DNA of 64,000 nt from Psychrosphaera haliotis (GTDB lineage Bacteria > Pseudomonadota > Gammaproteobacteria > Enterobacterales > Alteromonadaceae): assembly GCF_009728465.1 (NCBI RefSeq), contig NZ_WOCD01000003.1, positions 248,001 through 312,000 of the forward strand, written 5' to 3'. The number at the start of each line of letters is the position of its first letter. The first letter of the stretch is position 1. The position numbers and the translations under genes are program-made. The notes beneath the pieces are model-generated. The model made no database searches. It was not told where the DNA came from and worked only from the letters and a program-made list of their open reading frames with translations. Positions 14,000 to 23,245 of the stretch are shown here, piece by piece.

Positions 14000-14788
14000 T
14001 TGAACGCATTATCCGTTCCTTTAAATCATAGCGATTTAACGCTTAAAAAAGTTAACCATAACCTCAAAAAGCATATTCTCCCAAACAGTTCGCCTTCTAA
14101 TACTACTGCGACCAATACCGTTAATGTTAGCCAACACACATTGGTTCACAAAGTATGGACCAATGACACTCTTTTTGACGCCATTGCTCATGACCTTACA
14201 GTAGATGGTTTTTCTATTAAACACGGGGCTCTGCCACCTGAATTGATTTCCGCTTTACAGTCGCAACAACTAATGATTCCTGAATCTAATTTTAAAAATG
14301 CAGGCATAGGTAGAGAAACTGATTTTATACAAAATGAATTTGTTCGAACCGACGAGATTTGTTGGATAACAGGCAATACTGAAGCAGGAAAAAGCTGGTT
14401 AGATTGGGCATCAAATTTACAGAACTACCTTAATAAACGTTTGTATTTAGGTTTGTTTTCGTTCGAAAGCCATTTTGCTCATTACGCGCCAGGCAAATAT
14501 TACAAACGTCACCTAGATGCTTTTAAAGGTGAAACAAACCGTGTTTTGTCCATCGTGGTGTACTTAAACTCAGGTTGGTCACAAGGTGACGGTGGTGAGT
14601 TAGTTATGTATAAAAATCAACACGATTTAGAAGGCATAAGCGTTGCACCACAACAAGGTACTTTAGTGGCATTTTTAAGCGAGGAGTTCCCTCATGAAGT
14701 ATTACCAACAAAGCGAGACCGTTACTCTATTGCTGGTTGGTTTAGAGTAAACTCATCGAGCAGAGATAAGGTTGACCCACCTGCTTAA
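14000..14788 (+). CDS. 2-oxoglutarate/Fe(II)-dependent oxygenase, prolyl-4-hydroxylase type
   Basis: The C-terminal two thirds form a double-stranded beta-helix oxygenase domain. The iron ligands HLD (His-x-Asp) sit in YYKRHLDAF near residue 172, the distal His in FPHEVLP near residue 233, and the 2-oxoglutarate-binding Arg in DRYSIAGWFR near residue 242. This is the SM-20/P4H-like family; the hydroxylated target is unknown. The TTG at 14000 gives 262 residues, but residues 1-50 are low-complexity and a later start (such as TTG near 14141) is possible. Confidence 0.8.
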   Translation: MNALSVPLNHSDLTLKKVNHNLKKHILPNSSPSNTTATNTVNVSQHTLVHKVWTNDTLFDAIAHDLTVDGFSIKHGALPPELISALQSQQLMIPESNFKNAGIGRETDFIQNEFVRTDEICWITGNTEAGKSWLDWASNLQNYLNKRLYLGLFSFESHFAHYAPGKYYKRHLDAFKGETNRVLSIVVYLNSGWSQGDGGELVMYKNQHDLEGISVAPQQGTLVAFLSEEFPHEVLPTKRDRYSIAGWFRVNSSSRDKVDPPA

Positions 14789-14933
14789 ATTTCTTTTAAA
14801 CTAATTGACTTAGTTATTGTCTGTACATTAACGTATTAACAAAATAAGCATGACCAACGAAGCGCCATATTAACCAATCTTTATAAATTGGAAATGGCGG
14901 ATTCGTCTGTCAAAAAAGTAAAGGAGTATTAAG

Positions 14934-15038
14934 GTGTTAAGCTTGCAATCTCCCATATGTTTTTGGTCTCGATATCGTCGAATATCACTGGCACCTGTTA
15001 CTTTTTATTATTTTAGCGTTTCTTTACTGTTGGGCTGA
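14934..15038 (+). CDS. Possible 34-residue hydrophobic small ORF
   Basis: A GTG at 14934 follows AAAGGAGTATTAAG, a strong ribosome binding site with good spacing, and opens 34 codons (LSLQSPICFWSRYRR, then a hydrophobic VTFYYFSVSLLLG). It stops 21 bp before the ACT-domain gene. It could be a membrane micropeptide or a leader peptide. The start context is its only support. Confidence 0.3.
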   Translation: MLSLQSPICFWSRYRRISLAPVTFYYFSVSLLLG

Positions 15039-15059
15039 ATTAGCCGTAGGAGTTTTGTT

Positions 15060-15455
15060 TTGAATGGTGAGACTAATTTAGACACGTTATTAACGTCTAT
15101 GCAGCCAGAGCTCGTTGAAACAGAGTATGTATTTTGTTGTATTGAGACAACCCTACTTAATGTACTCAGGTTAGAACCGATTGCGACCTTTAAAGAGCAT
15201 GAAGGATTAACCGTTGTCATAAGCAAACAAACGGCCGACGCTGAAGGAATGCAATACGATGGTGTTTTTAAGCAAATTACACTGACCGTACACTCGAGTT
15301 TAAACGCCGTTGGCTTGACAGCAGCAGTTGCAACTAAGCTTGCGGAAAAAGGCTTAAGTGCAAATGTGATTGCTGCTTTTTATCATGATCACATTTTTGT
15401 ACAAACTGATGTTGCCGACAAAGCCTTAGCAGCCCTCAATGAATTTACCCAATAA
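15060..15455 (+). CDS. ACT-domain protein (COG3602 type)
   Basis: The 131-residue protein has paired ACT-like modules: an N-terminal half with EYVFCCIETTLLNVLRLEPIATFKEHEGLTVV and a C-terminal half with ITLTVHSSLNAVGLTAAVATKLAEKGLSANVIAAFYHDHIFV. ACT domains bind small ligands, often amino acids; no enzyme domain is attached, so a ligand-sensing role is only inferred. TTG start at 15060, with TAGGAG seven bases upstream. Confidence 0.82.
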   Translation: MNGETNLDTLLTSMQPELVETEYVFCCIETTLLNVLRLEPIATFKEHEGLTVVISKQTADAEGMQYDGVFKQITLTVHSSLNAVGLTAAVATKLAEKGLSANVIAAFYHDHIFVQTDVADKALAALNEFTQ

Positions 15456-15500
15456 CAAAAAACTAATCATTTTATTGGAACCAATAAGACAAGGACACTT

Positions 15501-16235
15501 ATGAAAAATCATCGTTTTTACCAGCAATTAGCAAGCCTTATACTGTTAGCCTTAAGCTCGTTATCAGCAAATGCTTCCGTGCCTGACAATCGTCATATTG
15601 TTATTGTAGGCTCTGCACAAGTTCAAGCATCACCAGATATTGCTGTCATTAGTCTCGAATTGGAACACAAAGACAAAAAAAGCATTACCGCCAAGCAGAA
15701 TATAGACAATCGCGTAAATCAATTGCTCGATGGTTTGAGTAAATTTATGATTACTGAAGACAATGTCTCTGCATCTAGCATTTCCACTCAACCTGTTTAC
15801 CTATACAGAAATAACCAACAAACACTTGATGGATTTCGTGCCAGCCGAACGTTAAAAGTGACCTTAAATGACATTAAATTATTAAACGACTTTTTGGACT
15901 TTGCACTGACCGTTGGAGTCAATGAAATTAGAAACATTCAATTAAAGTCCTCTAAAGAGCTAGAGCTTAAGAAAGAAGCAAGTGCATTAGCAGTAAAAGA
16001 TGCCAAAACAAAAGGCCATACATTAGCTTCTGCATTCGATGCGAAGTTAGGTCGAATTTACAGTATCAATTCAACTTCTAGCTCTAACTATGACCGCTAT
16101 GGCGCCAATCAAAGTATAGAACGCATAACCTTTTCCGATAATGCGGTTGCCAAAGCAAGACCAGGTAAGTATTTACAAGAAAACTTAGTTTTCACTTCGT
16201 CTATCAACGTTGTTTTTGACCTAGAGCTTAATTAA
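15501..16235 (+). CDS. Secreted SIMPL-domain (DUF541) protein
   Basis: The 244-residue product begins with a signal peptide (hydrophobic residues 9-24, cleavage near ANA-SVP) and continues as a SIMPL/DUF541 domain: IVIVGSAQVQASPDIAVISLELEHK, then SISTQPVYLYRNNQ and GFRASRTLKVTLND. These are envelope proteins of poorly defined role, with E. coli YggE linked to oxidative stress. The FAH-family gene follows after two bases, suggesting cotranscription. Confidence 0.88.
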   Translation: MKNHRFYQQLASLILLALSSLSANASVPDNRHIVIVGSAQVQASPDIAVISLELEHKDKKSITAKQNIDNRVNQLLDGLSKFMITEDNVSASSISTQPVYLYRNNQQTLDGFRASRTLKVTLNDIKLLNDFLDFALTVGVNEIRNIQLKSSKELELKKEASALAVKDAKTKGHTLASAFDAKLGRIYSINSTSSSNYDRYGANQSIERITFSDNAVAKARPGKYLQENLVFTSSINVVFDLELN

Positions 16236-16237
16236 TC

Positions 16238-16861
16238 GTGAAACAAATTAAACTCGACAATAAGCTCGTTACACCATCAAAAGTAGTCTGTATAGGCCGT
16301 AACTATGTTGAACATATAAAAGAGTTGGATAACGAGCAACCTGACACTCCGGTTATTTTTGTAAAACCTAATTCCGCTATTTCTGATCACCTCTCTGCAG
16401 GAGACAGCAATACCGATGGCCACCACTATGAAGCAGAACTCTGTTTGTTGATTAGCAATAATCAGATTAGTGCAATTGGTTTTGGCTTAGACTTAACCAA
16501 ACGTGAACTGCAAACTCAGCTAAAAACCAAAGGGTTGCCATGGGAACGAGCCAAGGCGTTTGACGGCGCAGCGGTATTTAGTGATTTCGCTTCTTTTTCT
16601 GGAGACATAAATCACCTTTCCATTAAGCTATTTATTAACAACCAGTTAATTCAACATGGTTCTGTTAAACAAATGATATTTCCGCCTAATGCCTGTTTAT
16701 CTGACATATCTTCATTTATGACGTTATATGATAACGACATCATTATGACTGGCACACCTAAAGGCGTTGGTGAAATAGAAGTAGGAAGTACCTTTAAAGG
16801 ACAAGTACTGGAAGGTGAGCGCGTTATTATCGAGGCCAAGTGGCTGGTTGCAACGTTATAA
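16238..16861 (+). CDS. Fumarylacetoacetate hydrolase-family protein
   Basis: This 207-residue protein has the FAH core: VVCIGRNYVEHIKEL at the start, the metal-ligand glutamates in HHYEAELCLLI (about residues 67-77), and MTGTPKGVGEIEVG near residue 170. It resembles the YcgM/YcgM-like acylpyruvase and 2-hydroxyhepta-dienedioate isomerase group more than true fumarylacetoacetase, which is larger. Start GTG at 16238. Confidence 0.85.
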   Translation: MKQIKLDNKLVTPSKVVCIGRNYVEHIKELDNEQPDTPVIFVKPNSAISDHLSAGDSNTDGHHYEAELCLLISNNQISAIGFGLDLTKRELQTQLKTKGLPWERAKAFDGAAVFSDFASFSGDINHLSIKLFINNQLIQHGSVKQMIFPPNACLSDISSFMTLYDNDIIMTGTPKGVGEIEVGSTFKGQVLEGERVIIEAKWLVATL

Positions 16862-16939
16862 CACTTGGCTATTTCCTGTTAAGCCCTTATCATAATTAGA
16901 ATTGATACCTTTAAATAATGTGAGTGAAGTCAAAGTCTT

Positions 16940-17920
16940 ATGAGTCAAAAAATCCAAACCAAATTAAACGACAGTGCGCACATTTGTCAGGTATCTAACC
17001 ACCAACTGACGCCCTGTGGTTACCATGACAGCCGTGTTTATTGCGAGTTTTCAGGTATTACTGACGACTTACTTGAGTCAAATTCAGATAGATTTCACTC
17101 TTTTATGCCACCATCTAAAGGCGCAACAGAATTAGCAAAGCTATTTTGTGCTAACTATCCACCAGCTGGCAGTTGGTATTTGGTTAAAGAACAAAGACTG
17201 TGGTTTAAAGAGTCACTCAAGCAACGTTTAATCGCACACACTGCTGACGCGCCATTTCAACTTCTTATTGCTGGCGTAGCGAGTTATGTTCATGCTTTGG
17301 GTCAACTTTTAATTTGTGCCCAAGCTCAACGCGAACTCCAACTTTCTTTCAAAATACAAGTGACTTTTAGTGACCGTTGTAGCTTTCCGCTAGAACAAAT
17401 CAGAGCCTTTTTGAAAGCCGCTGAAGCAACTCCATTTTTCAGATATTCCTTTGAAGTAGAAGATAAAAAATTCAAATGTCCTAAAGCATTAGACAAACTT
17501 GTCAGAGATTTTCACAAGGAATTAAACGACATTTCTGTTCAATACCAATTGGGCGACTTAACAGATTCGTCATTGTTTCCAAACCAACAATTTGATTTGG
17601 TTTCCGAGCACTTCATGACATCGTTGTTATATAAAAACTTTGAGATAATAAAACCAATTCGAGCTAATTACTCTGCATGGTTGAAGTCAGGTGGTTGGTT
17701 ATTGAGCGCCGACGGCATTCGAGCTGACTCAGAGGTATACACTGATTTTGCTGCATTAAACGCAGACGTTGGTTTAGTGTTAGATGACAGTTCCACCACT
17801 CCGGTTTGGGATCCTTATGGATTACCACAAGAAGTGTTTCAAGCAATCTTAGATTCAGCAGGTGCTAAGCGTTATCCGGTTGAAAACGACAATACAATGT
17901 CGGGGTTTGTTAAACAATGA
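16940..17920 (+). CDS. Putative SAM-dependent methyltransferase-like protein
   Basis: The 326-residue protein has a Rossmann-like pattern: FQLLIAGVASYVHALGQLL (about residues 103-121) in the position of motif I, IQVTFSDRCSFP for the second strand, VQYQLGDLTDSSLFPNQQFDLVSEHFMTSL (about 200-230) for motifs III-IV, and WLKSGGWLLSADG for the later strand. The glycine-rich loop is irregular, so cofactor binding is uncertain. It overlaps the pentapeptide gene by four bases (ATGA), implying coupled translation. Confidence 0.6.
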   Translation: MSQKIQTKLNDSAHICQVSNHQLTPCGYHDSRVYCEFSGITDDLLESNSDRFHSFMPPSKGATELAKLFCANYPPAGSWYLVKEQRLWFKESLKQRLIAHTADAPFQLLIAGVASYVHALGQLLICAQAQRELQLSFKIQVTFSDRCSFPLEQIRAFLKAAEATPFFRYSFEVEDKKFKCPKALDKLVRDFHKELNDISVQYQLGDLTDSSLFPNQQFDLVSEHFMTSLLYKNFEIIKPIRANYSAWLKSGGWLLSADGIRADSEVYTDFAALNADVGLVLDDSSTTPVWDPYGLPQEVFQAILDSAGAKRYPVENDNTMSGFVKQ

Positions 17921-18801
17921 GCCAGACATTTACAAATGACGATGCCAAAGGCATCAACTTTACCGGAAAAGACTTAAGTAATTGTGTTTTTCAACAATGT
18001 AATTTAAGTAGTACTGTTTTTGAGAGTTGTGATTTAACCGGTGTCATTTTCGATCGATGTTTTACCGAAGAAAATGCGTTTACGAGTTTTTCCAAAGCAA
18101 ACTGCACAGAGAGCATGTGGCGTGGCTGTCGACTTACAGAATCAAACTTTAACGATACAAACCTAGCGGGCGCACGATTTAGAAATACCGACATTTCGGG
18201 TTCAAGTTGCAGAGATTCTCATTGGGATGACTCTCGTCTTGACGATGTTGACTTTTCATTGGTGGACTTTGACTTAGCCAGTTTTCGGAATGTGAAAGTA
18301 CTTAGAGTGAAGTTTAAACCAGCGTTGGTTACCAGTACTCGTCATTTTTTAAGACTGCTTAAACAAAAGCAAACGGCAAAACATACTATCTTCACATCTG
18401 GTACAGAGCTCTCTCCTTTTATTGAGTATTGCTCGCGGGAATATCGTCTTAGTTTATTGCTATTAGAAATTGAGCAATTGCCGTTTTTATCTAAAATACC
18501 AAGAGTATTGTTTGCCGCTATTATTGGTTTAGTCTCTGACTTTGGCCACTCATTAAAACGATGGGCAATTTCATCATTATTGATGGTTAGTGTATTTGCC
18601 GGATATTTTGCACAATTCAAAAGCCAAGTTTTCTCCGGGTATAGCGACGCCTGGCACCACTCTTTATTGCACTTTATCAATCAAGGAAACTTTCAAGCAG
18701 CAACAAACGGCCCTGTGCAAACCAGTTTGAATGTATTGGGGTACTTTATGTTGGGTATTCTTATTTCTATTATAACCAATCGATTTGTAAGCCGTTGGTG
18801 A
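17917..18801 (+). CDS. Pentapeptide-repeat protein with a two-helix membrane end
   Basis: Residues 10-130 form a pentapeptide-repeat right-handed helix with A/C(D/N)LxxxxF steps (LSNCVFQQCNLSSTVFESCDL, NFNDTNLAGARFRNTDISG). A soluble linker follows, then two hydrophobic helices (about residues 228-245 and 267-286) with a membrane-re-entrant-like stretch between them. The end GYFMLGILISIITNRF resembles the pore module found behind pentapeptide repeats in some channel-like proteins, but the TVGYGD potassium filter is absent. It is coupled to the methyltransferase-like gene upstream, with the hydrolase-like gene eight bases downstream. Confidence 0.8.
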   Translation: MSQTFTNDDAKGINFTGKDLSNCVFQQCNLSSTVFESCDLTGVIFDRCFTEENAFTSFSKANCTESMWRGCRLTESNFNDTNLAGARFRNTDISGSSCRDSHWDDSRLDDVDFSLVDFDLASFRNVKVLRVKFKPALVTSTRHFLRLLKQKQTAKHTIFTSGTELSPFIEYCSREYRLSLLLLEIEQLPFLSKIPRVLFAAIIGLVSDFGHSLKRWAISSLLMVSVFAGYFAQFKSQVFSGYSDAWHHSLLHFINQGNFQAATNGPVQTSLNVLGYFMLGILISIITNRFVSRW

Positions 18802-18808
18802 TTTAATT

Positions 18809-19381
18809 ATGCAGTTTTTATTGATCACGGATATTTTTGGCCGCACGCCCGCTGTTTCTGGCCTAGCTAACGAGTTATCTGATAACACGATTATTATTGA
18901 CCCGTACAACACCGAAGAGCAAAATTTTGGGGATGAAGCACAGGCTTATCAAACTTTTATGGACAAAGTGGGAATAGAAACTTATGCCAAACAAGTAAGC
19001 AAAGTAGTCGCAGGTCTAGCTGTCCCAACGGTAATTGTGGCATTTAGTGCGGGCGCGTCGGCCTTATGGTCGGTTAGCGAACGTATTACCAATGCAAATG
19101 TTAGGCTCAACATCCTATTTTACGCATCACAAGTCAGGCACTTCTTAGCTGTTAAACCCGCCGTAGAAAGCTACATGATATACCCAAGTGAAGAAACACA
19201 CTTTTCAATTCCAGAGCTGGTGACTAAACTGGCGTTTGTACCTAACGTAAAACTAGAAGTGAGCCAATATAAACATGGCTTTATGAATAAACTTAGCGAT
19301 AACTTCAGTGCAGAAGGTTACAGGATGTATGTGCAACAAATAGATGACTTAGTCAGCACACACCAATGGCAAAGCGAGTAA
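18809..19381 (+). CDS. Alpha/beta-hydrolase-like protein
   Basis: The 190-residue product has the order of a small dienelactone-hydrolase-type fold: LLITDIFGRTPAVSGLANEL at the start, the nucleophile-elbow-like VAFSAGASALW (Ser in AFSAG, near residue 80), and a C-terminal KHGFMNKL with a histidine placed as in catalytic triads. An acid residue is not obvious. It starts seven bases after the pentapeptide gene and probably ends that transcript. Confidence 0.65.
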   Translation: MQFLLITDIFGRTPAVSGLANELSDNTIIIDPYNTEEQNFGDEAQAYQTFMDKVGIETYAKQVSKVVAGLAVPTVIVAFSAGASALWSVSERITNANVRLNILFYASQVRHFLAVKPAVESYMIYPSEETHFSIPELVTKLAFVPNVKLEVSQYKHGFMNKLSDNFSAEGYRMYVQQIDDLVSTHQWQSE

Positions 19382-19448
19382 CATCTGATTCCTGTAATTT
19401 AATATCTGCACCTAAAAACACAAACCCATTAAAACTATAGGGAATAAT

Positions 19449-19985
19449 ATGCGCACGTCATCCTTTCGCTTCATCAAGTTAATTATCACCATTTTAGCAG
19501 TATCTGCTTTGGCCGGCTGTTTAGGTATGCCTGAAAAGGTAAAGCCCGTTAACCAGTTTGAATTGCCTAAATATTTAGGTAAATGGTATGAAGTAGCAAG
19601 GCTTGATCATTCCTTTGAGCGCGGTTTAAGCCAAGTTACCGCTGAATACCAACTAAAAGACGATGGCGGTGTTAAGGTCATCAATAGAGGTTTTTCCGAA
19701 AAGGAAAATGAATGGTCAGAAGCGTTAGGTAAAGCTTACTTTGTTGAAGATGAAAGCACAGGCTACTTAAAAGTTTCATTTTTTGGCCCGTTTTACGGCT
19801 CTTATGTCATTTTTGAAATGGACCAAGAAAACTATCAATATGCCTTTGTATCTGGCCCCGATACGGACTTCCTTTGGTTATTGTCACGAACACCAGATAT
19901 TAGCGACGAATTACGAAACCAGTTTATTACAAGTGCTCAAGACAAAGGCTTTGATACCCGCAAGCTGATTTTTGTTGAGCATTAA
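19449..19985 (+). CDS. blc: Outer-membrane lipocalin Blc
   Basis: This 178-residue protein has a lipoprotein signal with lipobox LAGC (Cys24) and the lipocalin signature GKWYEVARLDHSFERG (about residues 44-60), followed by YAFVSGPDTDFLWLLSRTP, as in bacterial lipocalins. Blc sits on the inner face of the outer membrane and binds fatty acids or lysophospholipids, usually under envelope stress. It converges with the TonB-dependent receptor gene; only 26 bp separate the two stops. Confidence 0.92.
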   Translation: MRTSSFRFIKLIITILAVSALAGCLGMPEKVKPVNQFELPKYLGKWYEVARLDHSFERGLSQVTAEYQLKDDGGVKVINRGFSEKENEWSEALGKAYFVEDESTGYLKVSFFGPFYGSYVIFEMDQENYQYAFVSGPDTDFLWLLSRTPDISDELRNQFITSAQDKGFDTRKLIFVEH

Positions 19986-20011
19986 TCAAAAAATACAGCC
20001 TCTATAACTCG

Positions 20012-22444
20012 CTAAAAGTAAAAACGCAGTGTTATTGAGGTTGTCCTGCCTGCGAGGGTGCGAGCCCTAATTATGTTGTTTGCTGGTAACGCCCCTTCTT
20101 CTGACTCTGTAATACCTTCAGAATCAAATGCATTATTGATATTAAACGACACCGTTAAGTTGTCACTTAAGTTATAGTCTGCAAACAAGTTAAACTGAGT
20201 ATAAGCGTCAAACTCCAGTTCATTACTGTCTTGAGCGTAAGCACCGCTTGAACCAATTAAGTTTACTCCAACAGCCGCTGACTCAAAGCTATACCTACCC
20301 GTAAATGAATAAACAACATCCGCTTGGCGTCGTGGTGTATTACCAACAACCGATTCATTTAATGCATCTTTAGCGATTTCTGCATCTGTTAGCGTGATGT
20401 GGCCTCTTAAGTCAAAATTACCGACAAAGTAAGATGCCTCAACTTCAACACCCATCGCTTCATATTTTCGGTCAAAAAATCGTTGGCTGGTTGCTTCAAA
20501 GTTTTGCTCTTCTGTCTCTGCATAAAATGCAGTGGCAAAAATAGCCAACTCGTTTTGACGATATTTAACACCCGCTTCAATCTGATCAACTTCATCAATG
20601 GCATCAGCAGACGCTACTGAACCATCAGCTCTAACCTTACCAAATAGAAGTCGGTCGGCGTTTGCCCGTCCACCATGGCTTATGCGACCAAAAACAGCCG
20701 TATCTTTGTCTACTTTATAGTTCACGCCAACAGAGTAGGATGTATAGTCCCAGTCGTAGTTAATTGGCGAAGCATTGGCATTATCAATATTTACAACATC
20801 AACTTCTGGCATTGAAATAACGCCATCGCCGTTCATATCATAAGTACCCGTTGTAGCACCTGCATATGTACCGCGAGCTTCACCGCTGTCATATCTAACA
20901 CTTGCGTCATAAGTAAAGTCTTCATAGTCGGTTGTCACGGCAACATAAGGCGCAGTGACGGTATAATCAGCATCGTAATTTCTTTGACAACAGTTGTCCC
21001 AAAATGGTGTTCCATAAGCGTATAAACCGTTATCTGAATAAGAAGTACCGTCTTCTGCTACTACATTTACCAAAGCAGCATTGTCACCTTTTTGCTCTAA
21101 TAAATAAGAATTCCATAACCAGCTCATACCAATGTTTTGTGTGGCCGCGTAATAACCAAAAGTCACATTCGTATTGTCTAAGGTTTTTGTTAGCTTAATG
21201 TCATTAACAATGTTATCAAAATCGTCCATTTCAACATCAAAAGTATGAACTCTTATTACATAATCGGCATTATAGCTATTGCTTGCTTGTGGACCATTCG
21301 CATACTCTAATGTCGCGCCTGAGCCTGCAATACTCTCAGCGACTGCGGAAGTTTCACCTACTTCTGCAGGGAAAGGAGCATTAAAAGTACCGCTTACTGA
21401 AGATTTTCTGAATCGATTTTCTACTTGCCAGTCATTACCTAAATCAAATGATGCTTCTACACCAAAAGAGCCCACCAAAGGACTCATACCATCTCTTATA
21501 TCACCAGAACGTAATTCTCCATTTTTGCCTCTAGATAAGGTTTTGGTGAAGTATGCCGAGTGTGGCGTATCTGAAAGAGAGTCGAATCCCGGTAATGAGC
21601 TACCATCGCCTCGAACAGGCATAGGTAAGTAACCAATTGAGTTGTCGTCTAAATGTTTGAAATATAAACGTACGTAACCCGAATCAAAGTCCTTTGTTAT
21701 ATTTGCTTTAATTTGGCCGCCTTTGTTTGCAGTATAACCGGCATCTCGTGGGCCATCGCCTTGCCTTACAAAACCACCAACGTGGAACCGTAACGTGTCA
21801 TTTATTTCTGTCCCGTACTCAAAATCTGCCTTAAATGAGTCATAGTCAACACCAAAGGTTGTTGCAACGCTGCCACCATCATCTTCACCTGTTTTGCTGA
21901 TAAGGTTTATAATACCGCCAGGTGAATTACTCGCGAACGTTGAAGCCGAACCACCACGTATCGACTCTACTGAAGAAACGGTTGAATCTGCTCGTAAAAA
22001 TATATCAGCGTTACCAAAAGCAATATCACCAAATTGTAATACTGGTAACCCATCTTCTTGTAACTGAAGGAACTTGGCTCCACCAGATGCCACTGGCAAT
22101 CCACGAACCGCAATGTTGGCATTACCTTCACCGCCCGTTGCTTCAGAACGAACGCCAGGAATAAGTCTAAAGATCTCAGCGGTTGTTCGTGGCGTAGCAA
22201 CTTCAATACTTAAAAGATCAACACTACTAATAGAAACACTAGAGTCCATTACGCTTTTGCCTTTTACAACACCTGTAACGGCGATACGCTCAAAGTCCAA
22301 GCCACTCACATTTTTAATATGGTTATCTGAGCTTTTATATACGCTTTCTATTTTTGGTTTTGTATTTAAAGGCTTTGCATTCGCACACACGATACTAGAA
22401 CACAGCAATAAAACGACTAACGCAGTGTTAACATTCTGCTTCAT
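20012..22444 (-). CDS. TonB-dependent outer-membrane receptor
   Basis: An 810-residue protein with a signal peptide (cleavage near ANA-KPL), an N-terminal plug domain (TTAEIFRLIPGVRSEATGGEGNANIAVRGLP, then SVESIRGGSASTFASNSPGGIINLIS) and a 22-strand beta-barrel ending in a terminal phenylalanine (TSITLRFYF). A clear TonB box is not evident; the IAVTGVV segment near residue 54 is the best candidate. Substrate unknown; no siderophore genes lie near. It is divergent from the GbsR-like regulator gene with a 205-bp gap. Confidence 0.9.
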   Translation of the reverse strand: MKQNVNTALVVLLLCSSIVCANAKPLNTKPKIESVYKSSDNHIKNVSGLDFERIAVTGVVKGKSVMDSSVSISSVDLLSIEVATPRTTAEIFRLIPGVRSEATGGEGNANIAVRGLPVASGGAKFLQLQEDGLPVLQFGDIAFGNADIFLRADSTVSSVESIRGGSASTFASNSPGGIINLISKTGEDDGGSVATTFGVDYDSFKADFEYGTEINDTLRFHVGGFVRQGDGPRDAGYTANKGGQIKANITKDFDSGYVRLYFKHLDDNSIGYLPMPVRGDGSSLPGFDSLSDTPHSAYFTKTLSRGKNGELRSGDIRDGMSPLVGSFGVEASFDLGNDWQVENRFRKSSVSGTFNAPFPAEVGETSAVAESIAGSGATLEYANGPQASNSYNADYVIRVHTFDVEMDDFDNIVNDIKLTKTLDNTNVTFGYYAATQNIGMSWLWNSYLLEQKGDNAALVNVVAEDGTSYSDNGLYAYGTPFWDNCCQRNYDADYTVTAPYVAVTTDYEDFTYDASVRYDSGEARGTYAGATTGTYDMNGDGVISMPEVDVVNIDNANASPINYDWDYTSYSVGVNYKVDKDTAVFGRISHGGRANADRLLFGKVRADGSVASADAIDEVDQIEAGVKYRQNELAIFATAFYAETEEQNFEATSQRFFDRKYEAMGVEVEASYFVGNFDLRGHITLTDAEIAKDALNESVVGNTPRRQADVVYSFTGRYSFESAAVGVNLIGSSGAYAQDSNELEFDAYTQFNLFADYNLSDNLTVSFNINNAFDSEGITESEEGALPANNIIRARTLAGRTTSITLRFYF

Positions 22445-22649
22445 AAAATTTCAACCAAAAGGGATTTCGCATTTATTGGATGTTTAAAGTCTAGTCTTAA
22501 AATAGAAGAAAGGGCTACATCTACTCAAAGTATCCACATATCTAAAAACACGCCCTCATAAATTTAAATTCAAACAAAGCTTGACCATCCCATCTTCTGA
22601 TTTTAAACTTTCAATAATTTCTGAAACTTCAATAGGAAGTGTAAATAAA

Positions 22650-23192
22650 ATGACGCCAAAAATAGAAACCTTTGTTATGCACTGCGGTGAAATGGGCAGT
22701 CGATGGGGATTTAACCGCACTATAGGTCAAATGGTTGGGTTGTTAATTGTTAGTGATAAGCCATTAACAGCGAACGAATTATCGGACACGTTAAATATTT
22801 CACGCGGTAATGTCAGCATGGGCATCAAAGAGTTACAAAGCTGGCGTTTAATAAAAACTAAACACGTTCCTGGTGATCGTAAAGATTATTATGAACCTGC
22901 TGGCACCATTTGGGAGTTGGCAACACAAGTATTTGAAGAGCGCCGAAAACGAGAAATGGACCCTACCCTGTCACTGCTTCGTTCAGTGATTATTGAAGAG
23001 CCAGCAAACGTTCAAGAGGAATATGCGCAAGACAAAATGATGGAAATTCATAATATTCTTGAGTCTATTACGAGTTGGACAAGTGAATTGCAATCGATGA
23101 ACCCAGATAAACTTAAAACACTGATGAAGCTTGGCTCTAGTGTTGGCAAGGTTCTGGATATGAAAGACAAGTTGTTAAGCAACTCAAAATAA
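22650..23192 (+). CDS. GbsR-like MarR-type transcriptional regulator
   Basis: The 180-residue protein has a winged-helix domain of the GbsR/MarR type: MGSRWGFNRTIGQMVGLLIVSDKPLTANELSDTLNISRGNVSMGIKELQSWRLI, with wing KHVPGDRKDYYEP. The family includes regulators of osmoprotectant genes and of respiratory genes. The start at 22650 follows AGGAAG; the upstream frame to 22581 is unsupported. It lies 53 bp before cioA in the same direction, so it probably regulates the oxidase operon. Confidence 0.85.
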   Translation: MTPKIETFVMHCGEMGSRWGFNRTIGQMVGLLIVSDKPLTANELSDTLNISRGNVSMGIKELQSWRLIKTKHVPGDRKDYYEPAGTIWELATQVFEERRKREMDPTLSLLRSVIIEEPANVQEEYAQDKMMEIHNILESITSWTSELQSMNPDKLKTLMKLGSSVGKVLDMKDKLLSNSK

Positions 23193-23245
23193 ACCTGACG
23201 TTCAAAGCATTATAGTAGTGCCCTTGGGTGCTCACGGAGTTATTT

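Noticed and set aside
22074..22487. 137-residue plus-strand frame antisense to the TonB-dependent receptor
   Set aside because: It overlaps the conserved plug domain coding region and lacks a family match or start signal.
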